Source: Acanthamoeba castellanii str. Neff
Lineage: Eukaryota > Discosea > Longamoebia > Acanthamoebidae
Reading direction: 5' to 3'
Length of the DNA stretch: 64,000 nt
Assembly (NCBI RefSeq): GCF_000313135.1
Contig: NW_004457592.1
Location: 594,722-658,721 of the forward strand
Positions 47,062 to 57,535 of this stretch are shown in pieces. The notes under the pieces are model-generated. The model did not search any database. It was not told where the DNA came from and was given only the letters and a program-made list of their open reading frames with translations. The first letter of the stretch is position 1; the number at the start of each line of letters is the position of its first letter. The position numbers and the translations under genes were made by a program.

Positions 47062-49801
47062 ATGAAGGAGGTCACGCACAGATACGAAAAAATTACACCC
47101 GAATCTCGGGCCAACTTCTCAGATGACGAGGGCAGCCTTACGGGCTACAACGAACCACCTCCTGACAAGGTACTCGAGCCGTAATACTGCCACAATTTCT
47201 TATCATCCCCTCAGATTTTGGTTTTTACAAATCTGTTGAAAATTTCCATTCAATTTCCATCTCTGTGCTTGACTCACCCGCTACTCATGTGCACCTCCAG
47301 TTCAATCTGGCATGGCTCATCTTCTGCCTGTTGGGGGTGGGGCTGCTCTTCCCGTGGAACGCCCTCCTGACCGCTGCCGATTACTTTGCCACCCTCTACC
47401 CCAAATTTGCCTTCTCATTTGGTGTGTACTCCCTGCCACATTTCCTGATTTTTATTTTTCCCCCCTATTTTTTAATACCGAGATATATTTTATTGTACTC
47501 CATAAGCTTGCAATGTTTTTTAATCAAAAAACAATTTATTCTTTATTTCTATGCAGCGCTGTCGCTGGCCTACAACTGGCCCTCCGTGATCATGCTCCTC
47601 CTGACCATCCGATGGGGCCGCAACTTCTCCTTCACCTCCCGAGTACGCGCCTGCCTTCAAGCAGCATTTCAAGTGACCTTCTTGGTTGTTGTTCTTCCCG
47701 GAGCGCTGACCAGTCTTCTCGGTGGGTGGTGGGTCTTCTTCCCCGAAAAGATTGTTGTCGGTTTCACGATCGACGTGATCGTGCAGGTCATGGTTCCCCT
47801 CATCAACCTCGACGGTGTCCCCTATCCCGTTAATCTCATCGTCACCCTTGGTGGAGTGTTCGCCACAGGTCACCTCTCCTACCACCCCTCGCACGCGCTC
47901 GTGCTGTGTTTTTCTCACACCGCGGCCGGTTGTTGTTTTTCTGTTTGTTGAACAGGATGCGCCACAGCGATGCTGTTTGGAACTATCCTGGGCTTGGCCT
48001 CGATGTTTCCGCCCACGTACGCGCCAATGATCAATATCTCTGAGTTGATGGTGGCGCCGCTGTGCGCAGATCCGCCGCGACGACGACGAAATACTAACCT
48101 GGTTGTCCGATCGTCCATGCCGCCTTCTCAGGTACATCACGGCTGTGATGAGCGGCAACGGAGTGGCAGGCATCATTGCGGGAGGCCTCCGCTGCATCAC
48201 CAAGGGATCCCTGCCCAATGGTATGGTTATGTGGCCATTCAGAGACCAATCGCTGTCGCAGTACTCCCCCTCCTCCTCCTCCATGTGTGTTACTCACGCC
48301 TGTGGCGGTGTGCTGTGCGATCAGATATGCAGACGTCGTCGATGATTTACTTCGCTCTGTCGGGATTTATCCTCTTCCTCTGCATCGTCGGCTACTTTGT
48401 CCTCCTGCGACTGCCGATCACCAAGTACTACATGGCCCAGTCTCAGGTGCGTCTCGTCGCTTCTACTTCGCGTTCACTCTTTACTTGAATTCAATTTTGT
48501 CTCCTGATTAATTGAATTGTCATCGCGTTGTGCAGAAGGAATCGGGCCAGCCAAAGAAGGGTTCGATCAACGATAGCGTCGACCCGGTGTATTCCACCGA
48601 CGACGAAGAGATCGTGGCCGGAGCCTCTCAGCAGAAGAAGGTCCACTACTTCTCGCTCATGAAGCGTATCTGGCGCGAGGCTCTCGTGGTCTTCACCATC
48701 TTCTTCGTATCGCTCTCGCTCTTCCCCGGTACGTACTACCATACATAACCACCCTATCCCTCGTTGGTTGACAGAGCCTGACGCAATTGATCGTCTTTCC
48801 AGGCATGACCGCACAAATTCACACGGCCACCCACTCGCTGTCGCAAGAGTGGTTCGTGATCCTGATGATCGTATCCTTAGACACACGACACGACACGACA
48901 CGACACGACACGACACGACACGACACGACACGACACGACACGACACGACACGACACGACACGACACGACACGACACGACACGACACGACACGACACGACA
49001 CGACACGACACGACACGACACGACACGACCAACGACACGACACGACCAACGACACGACACGACCAACGACACGACACGACCAACGACACGACACGACCAA
49101 CGACACGACACGACCAACGACACGACACGACCAACGACACGACACGTGGCACGCACGACACGAGCACATTGTTCCCTCCTTGACTTGCCGACCCAAAGTT
49201 CAACTTCCAAATCTTCGATTTTATCGGTCGCACGCTGCCCAAGTTCTTCATCCTCTTCAGTGCCCGATGGCTGTGGGTCCCCACCTTCGCCAGGTACTTT
49301 ATTCCGTCCTCCGTGGGGTGTGTGGTCCGTTTATCTGATCGCACCACCGTGTCACGCGCCATAATCCCAGGTGCGCGTTCTTTGCGCTGTTCATTCTGTG
49401 CATCAAGCCGCTCATCTTCAACCACGACGCCTGGTACCACGTGTTCATGGCCATCTTCGCGCTCACCAACGGCTACTGCGGCAGTACGCGCCCTCCTCCC
49501 AGATGATTTACGCGATTGCGGCTAAAACCGTGCGTGTGTGCTTTTTCTTCCACTGCTAGCGTTGGCGATGATGTACGGCCCAACCAATGCCAAGGATCAC
49601 GAGAAGGAAACCGCTGGCGCCATCATGGTACCCGGCCTCTCTTCTCGTTCTCCTCAGCACTTTCGTGTCAACGGCTGATCGTTCCCCCCCCCCGCGTGCA
49701 TACAGTCCTTCTTTCTCAACTTTGGCATCTTCCTGGCCGCCCACTTTGCCATCCTCCTCCTCTACGCCGTCGAAGGAACCCTTCCGTGGGACTCCTCCTA
49801 A
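47062..49801 (+). CDS. Equilibrative nucleoside transporter (ENT family, SLC29-like)
   Basis: Thirteen exons: 47062-47169, 47301-47421, 47557-47642, 47751-47868, 47956-48016, 48132-48220, 48325-48446, 48536-48728, 48803-48870, 49199-49293, 49371-49483, 49560-49627, 49706-49801, giving 445 residues. A short cytosolic N-terminus precedes TM1 (WLIFCLLGVGLLFPWNALL), whose PWN motif is diagnostic of ENTs. Later TMs include FATGCATAMLFGTILGLASM, YITAVMSGNGVAGIIAGGL (again ENT-like) and LTNGYCGTLAMMYGP. A polar loop between TM6 and TM7 (KESGQPKKGSINDSV) is typical, and the total of about eleven TMs fits. Family role: facilitated or proton-coupled uptake of nucleosides across plasma or vacuole membranes. 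Intron 9 contains the long CGACA array. Confidence 0.92.
48881..49147 (+). repeat. Long CGACA pentanucleotide array passing into a 17-bp higher-order repeat, inside an intron
   Basis: Intron 9 of the ENT gene is 328 bp, four times the local norm. It is almost filled by about 28 CGACA units (48881-49028), followed by about seven copies of a 17-bp unit that combines CGACA steps with CCAA (49029-49147). Five is not a multiple of three, so each strand gives a periodic artefactual protein in all frames. The unit is the reverse complement of the GTGTC run at 3051-3083. Confidence 0.95.
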
Positions 49802-49973
49802 ACAACATCTCCACTTGCTTCGGCCACCGTCTGTTGTCCCTCCTTTCCTTTACATTTCCCCCCCCCCCAAAGTGGTGTTGTTGGCCACCAAGAAGGTTCC
49901 GTTGCGTGTTGTGAAAAAAAGAATCTGCGGTCATGTACAATGCTAGAAGGGGATGGGAGGCTCCAGCAACCTT

Positions 49974-52316
49974 TCAGCTGAGGAGGCACCTGGTGTTCTT
50001 GGTGTGGCCGTTGGGCTTGATGGACGGGCGTCGACCACTGCCGCTGATGGCGCTGTCATCGTAGGGGTCGCCTTTCCTGGCGCCACCCGCACCGGCGGCA
50101 CCACTGCCGCCGTCCATGCCGTAGAGGATGAACTCCTCCATCTGGTGGACGTCTCGCATGGTCGTCTCGTTGGAGGCCGCGAGCACGAGCACCTCCTTGA
50201 CCGCGTCGTGGAGGGCAAAGTCGTGGAGGGAGAGGCCCAGCTCGACCACCTCCTCGTTGTCCTTGACCTGCACGCTGCCCAGGAAGAACACGAACTCCTC
50301 GAGCCTGAGCGTCTGCTTGGCCCTCGCGCGCTTGCTGCTCTTCTTCGTCTTGTGCTGCTTGTAATGATCGGCGGCTGCCACCACGACCGTCGGTTTGTTG
50401 CCATCGTCGCCGTCGGCCTTGATGATGGTCTCCTCCGCGGGCGGCGCGCAGATGACGCTCCGGTTGCTGTCGGTGAGGTCGGAATCGTCCTCCTCGGGCC
50501 TGCGCGCTCGGTCCGTGGAGCTCCTCTTCTTCTTGCCGTCTGTGGCCGGGTCGGATATGCTGCGCAGAGTCTTCTTCTTGCGGCGACCAACGCTGGTCGA
50601 CGAGGATGACGACATGAGCGACGTCATCGGACACCCACCGGGCGGCGTTGCGGTTGCGCTGGCGCTCGATGCACAGGCAGGCGACACGGATAAAGTGGTC
50701 GATCTGCGCGGGCTGGCCGCCAAAGACATGGGACACCGGGGCGACCTCGGCGTTTGCCGACGCTCGCGAGTGTGGGACTGCTGTGTAGGCTGCTGCTGCT
50801 GCGGCGGCGGCGGCGGCGGCTGGGCCTTCCTCCGGAGCGTCCCGCCGCTGTTGCTGACCTGGCAGCCCTCTGTCGAAGAGATGACGTTCATCTGCCCGCG
50901 CAGCTTGAGTCGCTTGTTGTGCTTCGACTCGAGCAGGAACAGCAGATCCCTGTTGTCCTTGATCGCCTGGAAGCTCACGCCACCGTTGTCGCTCTTGTCG
51001 CGCGTCTCCCCTTCCCCGCCGTTGTGGGCCTCAGGCTCGCTGTGGTGAGTGCCATGGCCGCGCGGCTGCGGTACGGGCACGACCATCTCGGGCCGCACGA
51101 CGCGCCAGTGCTGGCCAAAGTCGGAGCCGAGGGCCATCTCCGGACACAGGCGCTGGAGGACCTCGCCGGCCTGCACGATCTTGAGGTCCTGCGACAGCAC
51201 CAGGTGGAAGGGGAACGCCGCCGCGAAGCGAGTCGGCGGCAGGCAGAACTGCCAGCGGGCCTCGAACGCGCGCAGCTTGTCGTTCTCGTCGCTGCCGGCC
51301 GGGGCCGGGCATTCGCCACTGTAGTCGGGAATCGACGCGGTCGAGGCGCTGAGGTCTGCGCGGGTGGCGGTGGCGAGCAACGGCATGCCACCGATGCTGG
51401 AGTCCAGCGAGGACGGCTCGCCCTCCCAGCGCAGGAGAAAGACGTCGAAGTCGGCTCCTCCGTCGTCGTCGTCGGCGCCGTGGTGGCTGCGCTTGCCGGT
51501 GTGCTCGATCTCGAACTCCTCGAGATGAAAGAGGTCGGCGAGGCCCTTCATGAGGCCCACGACGAGCGGGGCGAGGCCGTTGCGCGTGGGCCGCCCGGGC
51601 CGGTAGTGCAGGGTGAGGGACTGGGGCGCGATGTCGGTGCACCAGAAGGTGGGCATGCGCAGCTTGGGGAACTGGGCCTGGATGTGCGTGTGCATGGCGT
51701 TCAGGTTGCATAGAAATTCGGGCAGCGATGACCCTCTGTGATTTATGTGTACATACATACGCCATTAGAGACCCTTCGGATCAATCTTAATCTTAAGATT
51801 GGGAGACGATGAGAAAGGGAAATGGAGACGATGGGGGAGTACCCGATATCGAAGAGAGATTTGTAGCCATGTTGACGTGTGTAGGAGACCCAGTAAAGGC
51901 CCACCCGCTCGAGCAGGTCAGGCGCCGGCACCTTCAACACCTCGCTCGCAGCACCCACCAACGCTGGACGAAGAAAGCCGTTAAGCAAAAAAGAAATTAA
52001 CAGAGAAAAACGGAAACTAGCGCGAAACGGCAGCGAAAGAACGAAGGCAGAGACAACAGCCGCTTGCGACAGTGCTTCCAAAACCGGGAACAATGGGACA
52101 AATGCAGGCGTTGCTGCTTCACGACAAGGAAGTGCTTGAAGGGAAGAAGAAGATGAAGGAGGGAGGGGGCGCACCGTAGGTGGTTTCGTCGGGGTAGGAA
52201 GTGTTGGAGATGAAGAGGGCCTGGCAGCCGGCGAGTTTGACTATCTCGAGCCACGTCGCCTCCCCATAGTGCGACACAATTAGTGCTCGCACTGCCTTAT
52301 TGATGAGCCCATACAT
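49974..52316 (-). CDS. H-NOX (heme NO-binding) + HNOBA protein lacking a guanylate cyclase domain
   Basis: Three exons: 52316-52175, 51963-51843, 51735-49974, giving 674 residues. MYGLINKAVRALIVSHYGEA, then ERVGLYWVSYTRQHGYKSL, is an H-NOX start. NLNAMHTHIQAQFPKLRMPT aligns with LHDHLATIYPGMRAPSF of guanylate cyclase beta, so the proximal heme His is kept. The YxSxR heme-propionate motif is YRPGR, with Ser replaced by Pro. An HNOBA domain follows: FAAAFPFHLVLSQDLKIVQ, then RLKLRGQM, then LEEFVFFLGSVQ and LGLSLHDFALHDAVKEVLVL. About 170 Ser/Pro/Lys/Arg-rich residues are inserted inside it. The protein ends where the signalling helix and cyclase would begin. It probably senses NO or O2 through heme and signals by protein contact; that is inference. 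Confidence 0.82.
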
Positions 52317-52816
52317 GGCCCTCTCCGCGTGTCTCTTCTGCTTCTCTTTCCTTCTAATGCGTGTCTGCTACTATTGGTTTCTGGTGAAGAGAAAGAGAAA
52401 AGAGAGAAAAGAGGCTGCGCGTCTGCTTGAATGTTGGTTCTCTGCACACGAGTTAGAAGGAGATACGGGTGCTCGGTTTATGGTATAAACCTGGACTGCA
52501 GCGAAGAAGAGACACCGAATGGCTGGGCGGCCGTCACCCACACGGCCATAACCCAGCAGATGAGCCACCTGGAGGCTGGAAGTCTTGCGGGCCCGGTTCT
52601 CTTCATTGGACGTGCCCAGGTTGCCCGGCCTGCAGCTGTCTGTTCTTGACAGCCGCCACCCAAGCAGAAGCAGATTGACATTCCAGGTGAGTTTGTAGCT
52701 GTTGCCAATTGGTCATTATTTGAGCTATCAAGCACCAATGCCCTGGGGCCACTGCGGACACGATATATTTTGTTTGTGTTTTGTTGTATCTCTTTATCTG
52801 TTTTCGCCTCGACCCA
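52317..52816. promoter_or_regulatory. Divergent region between H-NOX and SDR genes, with TATAAA
   Basis: 500 bp between divergent starts. A TATAAA lies on the plus strand at 52484-52489 and a strong donor-like CCAG|GTGAGT at 52687-52693. The SDR gene may therefore have a non-coding first exon and a 5' UTR intron. No coding gene seen. Confidence 0.35.
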
Positions 52817-55014
52817 ATGGCAATGGAGCCCCTGACCTTGGTTGCTCTCGGCGTGGCCGCCGTCGTGGTCGCCCTTCTGGTCGCTAGGCGGTCCGTCAGT
52901 CCCGCCCCACCGCAGACAGGCCTCCTCAAGCCCTCAATCTTCAAGCCCACGCCGGAGATGAAGATTAGCGTACGCTTGTCCTCCCTCAATTTAATCCATT
53001 CAATTTTTTCTCATTTATTTATGAAACCCCACTCCCATTTTTATATATACTATTATTTTCACATGGTATAAAATTGTAAATAAAAAACCGAGTTAATACT
53101 TCTTCTCTGCGCCCCAACAGACCAAAGCGACTGGCCGGCGGTATTTGGTCGTGGGCGGCAGCGGTTTCCTCGGCTCACACATTGTCGAGGCGCTGCTTGC
53201 TCGCGGCGAGCAGCACGTGCGCATCTTCGACCAGCGGGAGACGCCTCTCTTCAAGGACCACCCGAAGGTCGAGTTTGTACTGGTACAGTCCACCTGCTGC
53301 TGCTTCACCATCATCATCGTCATCATCATCAGTCGCGACATGTGTGATGGTCACACATCGCGCAGGGTTGGCAATCCAAACTTACCCGTGTGCACACGTA
53401 CACAAGGGCAACATTCTAAACAAGGATGACTGCAAGAAGGCGGTCAAGGGCATCGACAGCGTGTTCCACACGGCGGCCGTGATCGACTACTGGTCGCGCT
53501 TCGATTTCCAGCGCCCGCTCAGCTACGCGGTCAACGTGACTGGCCTCGAGGTACATACACCGTTGGCCTCGTCACTCCTGGCAATCAGTACCATTAAGAT
53601 CTCGCGTTAATCGTTTCTCTTTTCGTCGACGAATGCAGAACGTGCTCTCCGCCAGCATCGCCGGGGGCGTAAAGCGCTTTGTCTACACCAGGTGCCCAGA
53701 CCTGCGCTCACATTTTGAGCTCCTTCTCCGTTGCTTTTGGTGTGATCGACCACGCTGCTCACCTGAAACCACGGTCTTCCTGTCTCGTCTCGTCACAGCT
53801 CGTCGAATGTCATCCTGGGAAGCGGCGAGTCCATCAAGAACGGCGACGAATCCTGGCCGTACCCCGCCCGTCCCAACAACCACTACTCCGAGACCAAGGC
53901 CCTGGCCGAAAAGGTGCGCCTCGCATGGACCTCGATGAACTTAGATAAGGTGGCCTCACGTCTGATATTTCTCATCATCGATGCATTTCTCTCTCACTCT
54001 CTCCGGTCTTAGGCTGTCTTGGCCGCGAACGGGAAGCACGGCATACTGACTGGCGCGGTCAGGCCCAACGGCATCTTTGGTCCACGGGACAATGTACGAC
54101 GCACCGCTGGGTGAAAAGCTCAGTGTTGGCTCACTCCCCCTGTTCACTTCGCCACGCAACAGATCATGGCCGAATCGGTATACAGGGCCGGCAAACCGGA
54201 GCCCATGCTCTGCAAAGGCAACCTACAGGTACAGTCCATACCACCTCTCTCCACTCCACCCCTTCTCTTCTCTCAACATGTTGTTGTTGAGCTGAGATCT
54301 AGGTGGACAACCAACAATGCAGGATTGGGTGTATGTTGAGAACGTGGTGCATGCTCAATTGCTGCTCGAAGGCGCGCTGAGCGACTCTCCCAACAGCCCT
54401 GCTGGCAAGGTGCGCGCTTCTTCTTCCTCCTTGCATCAGGTTTGATATTAAGAATGGTGTATGTACACCTTTTGTTGCAGACCTACTGCATTGCGGGAGA
54501 CCGCCCGATGGAGTACATCGAGTTCTGGACCAAGCTGGTACGCAACATGGTGTTTGCACTTTGTGGGGGTTTGCTGTGATCCAATCTTGTGCCTGACCAA
54601 CACTCGTCTTTCCAGAACCGAGCTGTTGGTGGCAAGGACGAGGACATCGTTGTGCTTCCCAAGCCCCTTGTGTGGACCCTGGCCATCATCAGCGAGTCCC
54701 TGACCTGGCTCTCGTTTGTTCCTCCTCCCATTGCGTGCGTGTGCGTGCGTGTATGTGTTGTATGTGTTGTATGTATTGTGGGTGGGTGGCTCACAACAAT
54801 ATATGCCACCAGGCGTGGCAATCTCAAGGGTCAGTTCTTCAAGCTCACACCAGCTGTGCTGACCATTGCCATGGCGGACATCTACCTCAACTACTCCCGT
54901 GCCAAGAGGGACTTTGGCTATGAGCCACCCTACACCATGGAGGAGGCCTTTGAGCAGTGCTCACACTACTACCAGCCTGAGCTCACAAGCCAGAAGCCCA
55001 AGACTCAACAATAA
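52817..55014 (+). CDS. Membrane-anchored 3beta-hydroxysteroid / sterol-4alpha-carboxylate dehydrogenase-like SDR
   Basis: Eleven exons: 52817-52969, 53121-53282, 53407-53550, 53639-53691, 53799-53913, 54013-54093, 54173-54238, 54323-54409, 54481-54537, 54616-54734, 54813-55014, giving 412 residues. An N-terminal TM anchor (LTLVALGVAAVVVALLVA) precedes the Rossmann fold with VVGGSGFLGSHIVEALL. VFHTAAVIDY and VNVTG follow. The catalytic YxxxK is HYSETKALAEK, with its Ser in TSSSNVI. RPNGIFGPRD and DWVYVENVVHAQLL are typical of the 3beta-HSD family, which uses NAD(P) to oxidise 3beta-hydroxyl groups of sterols. The anchor suggests the ER. NSDHL/ERG26-like function in sterol C4-demethylation is the best guess. 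The exon 2/3 junction could shift by a codon. Confidence 0.88.
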
Positions 55015-55134
55015 CAATAACAGACCTGCAGTAGAAGGCAAAAAAGAAAGAGCCCGGCACGAGAACCGTGTGACGTGTCTCACTTTTTCTGGGGAGTTCT
55101 TGGGCGACTTTCTTTTGTTCCAAGGGAAAAAAAG

Positions 55135-56881
55135 ATGAGCAGCAAGGCGACGATGCGCGCGGTGTCGGTGGGCGAGCCGGGGCACGGTGGACCAGAGCTG
55201 CTCTACGTGGCAGACGACGTGCCCAGGCCCGAACTGAAGCCTGCCCATCTGCTGGTCAAGATCAAGGCCACTGCACTCAATCGTGCCGACACGGTCCAGC
55301 GGTATAGGCCCCAACAAATAAAATACAAATAAAACGAATACAAATAAATCAATAAAATAAATAATCCTCGCAGGCTGGGCAAGTATCCGCCTCCGCCGGG
55401 CGAGTCGACGGTGCTGGGCCTCGAGATGGCGGGCGTGGTAGAAGAGGTAGGCGAAGGCGTGACCTCGTTCAAGGCCGGCGATCGCGTATGGTACAGTCTG
55501 AGCTCACCCTTAAATACAACATGTTCCCTCGTCCATGGCACCCACAACTCACTCACGCGATCGTCGCCTGAACATGTGTGCTCGTGTGGCATGTGCGTGT
55601 GCGTGCCGTGTGACATGGTCAGTGCGCTGCTTGGTGGCGGAGGCTATGCCGAGTACTGCGTCATCCACCAGGACACCGCCATGCATGTACATACCTCTGT
55701 CCATCACACACACACACACACACACACCACCACACCACACCGCTCTTTGTGTGTGTCGTATGTCGTGTAGTTGGCCTCATCCCACGACATGTTGTATTCT
55801 TCAGATTCCCGAGAACTTGTCCTTCGAAGAGGCGGCGGCCATTCCTGAGGCCTTTCTCACGGCCTACCAGGCGCTCGTGTGGATCGGCGGCCTCGCGGCC
55901 AACAAGCGCGTCCTTATCCACGCCGGGGTATGCTTGCCCCCTCTCCCTGCTGCCCTCTGCTTTACAGTGTACATGTGACATTGACTTGAGCTGTTGTCGC
56001 GTGTCTAGGCCAGCGGCGTGGGCACATCCGCCATTCAACTCGCCAAGCTGTTCGACAACATACAGGCATGTTGCACGTGTGCTGTGTGCTGTGTGCTGGT
56101 GCGCTGACGTTTCGTACACACGCAGGTAATCATCACGGCGTCGAAGGATAAGCTGAGCTTCTGTCATGAGTTGGGCGCCGACGAGACCATCGACCGCAAT
56201 GAAAACGAGGGCAAGTGGGTCGACAAGGTGCTCTCGCTCACCGGAGGCAAGGGCGTCGACGTCATCATCGACTTCGTTGGAGCGTCCTACTGGGAGCAGA
56301 ACCTGGCCGCTCTCGCCATGGGTACGCCCCTTCACTTTCGCTTTCGCTTTCTGTATCACTTTCATTTTTGCTTTTTGTGCTCAATTCAATTCAAATCAAA
56401 TCAAAAATGCAGATGGCACAATGGTGATGCTGGCGTTCTTGAGCGGCTCCCAGATTCCCAGTTGTGATATTGCGGCCATCCTGCGCAAGCGGTACACATG
56501 CCTCACTTTAGAGAGATACTCAAACACCCTTTGTTTTTTAACACATCACACACACTGCGGTCATTGTGTTGTCTTTGTGCAGGTTGAACATTCGTGGATC
56601 AACGCTCAGGGCGCGCTCGCTTGACTACAAGGTGAAGCTTACCAAGGTAAGTTTTGAGATATGTGCATCCACATCGTCCAAATTTGTCTAGTGGCAATGT
56701 TGTGGCTGACCAGTTACACGATATGGGTCAGGAATTTGAGGCATTTGCAATGGACAAGTTCAAGGAGGGGTGGCTCAAGGCCCTCATCACCAAGACCTTC
56801 GCATGGGAGCATGTTGCTGATGCCCACAGGTACATGGAGAGCAATCAAAGTGTGGGCAAGATTGTGCTCAACGGCATGTAA
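55135..56881 (+). CDS. Quinone oxidoreductase (MDR superfamily, TP53I3/zeta-crystallin-like)
   Basis: Nine exons: 55135-55301, 55374-55490, 55623-55686, 55805-55927, 56009-56065, 56126-56321, 56413-56491, 56583-56646, 56732-56881, giving 338 residues. [17 protein letters not shown] and [10 protein letters not shown] are typical of PIG3-type NADPH:quinone reductases. So are [48 protein letters not shown] (nucleotide-binding AxxGxxG) and [16 protein letters not shown]. No zinc-binding cysteines are present, as expected. It would reduce quinones with NADPH, probably in the cytosol. Intron 5 (56066-56125) begins GC, not GT; no alternative donor keeps the frame. It starts 120 bp after the SDR gene on the same strand. 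Confidence 0.9.
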
Positions 56882-56924
56882 GTTGTGGTAATACCACCAT
56901 CGCAGCATAGTAGAATCACAGAGA

Positions 56925-56930
56925 AATAAA
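56925..56930 (+). terminator. AATAAA polyadenylation signal
   Basis: AATAAA 44 bases after the stop of the quinone oxidoreductase gene. Confidence 0.5.
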
Positions 56931-56989
56931 ATGTTACAATTACCTCTTTACAGCATCTTCACACAATGTACATTGGTTTTGTATCTGGT

Positions 56990-57310
56990 TGAAGGCGATG
57001 CTGAGCAATCGGCCAAGCCCAAACGATCATCTCGACCGGGGTGGGAGGCGCGCTATGGCGGCGGTGTTGTGGTCGCCCACGCAGGGCGCCAGACTTGCGC
57101 AGACTGTCCAACGCCAACGCTCGATGTCGATGCACTTGGCCACGACATGTCTGCATGCGCCACCGCCAGGTTCAGCGCCAGCCAGCGGTAGAGGTGGGCG
57201 TGCCGGGCCTCATTGGCCAGCGCGTCCCGATGCTCGAACTACTAGAGCAGATTTTCGCACTGGCAGTCAGTGGCGCGCTGCCGCGTGGTCGCCCTTGAGA
57301 AGGGCCGCGA
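56990..57310 (-). pseudogene. Possible decayed gene fragment
   Basis: In the 650-bp gap before the E2-like gene the minus strand shows protein-like pieces in different frames, with stops between them: ALAALLKGDHAAARH, FEHRDALANEARHAHLYRW, and VVAKCIDIERWRWTVC. These look like helical repeat segments (TPR- or ankyrin-like composition), but no splice sites join them. A TATAAAT on the minus strand at 57491-57497 could be an old promoter. Reading it as a remnant is tentative; chance open frames in GC-rich sequence remain possible. Confidence 0.25.
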
Positions 57311-57535
57311 GCGCAAAGGCAGAGCCGTGTGCCCATGTAATGCGGCTTCGTTTTCGTTTTCGTTTTCGTTTTCTCGCTTTCGGGTCGTTTTCATTTCTCG
57401 TTCTTTTTCCTGCACTTCGCTGAACTCAAACTCGGAGAGGACAAAGTACGGTAACCTGTTGGGTGAGCCCGAGAGTCCATGCCCGAGGCATTTATAGTCA
57501 GGTTTGGGCGAGTGAAAAAAGCGCTTAGTTTTGGC

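Noticed and set aside
48881..49147. CRISPR-like array
   Set aside because: There are no unique spacers between repeats; it is a simple tandem repeat within a eukaryotic intron.
48768..49440. Long open frames on both strands rich in RHDTT or VVSCR repeats
   Set aside because: They are translations of the intronic CGACA array; five-base units keep all frames open without encoding a gene.
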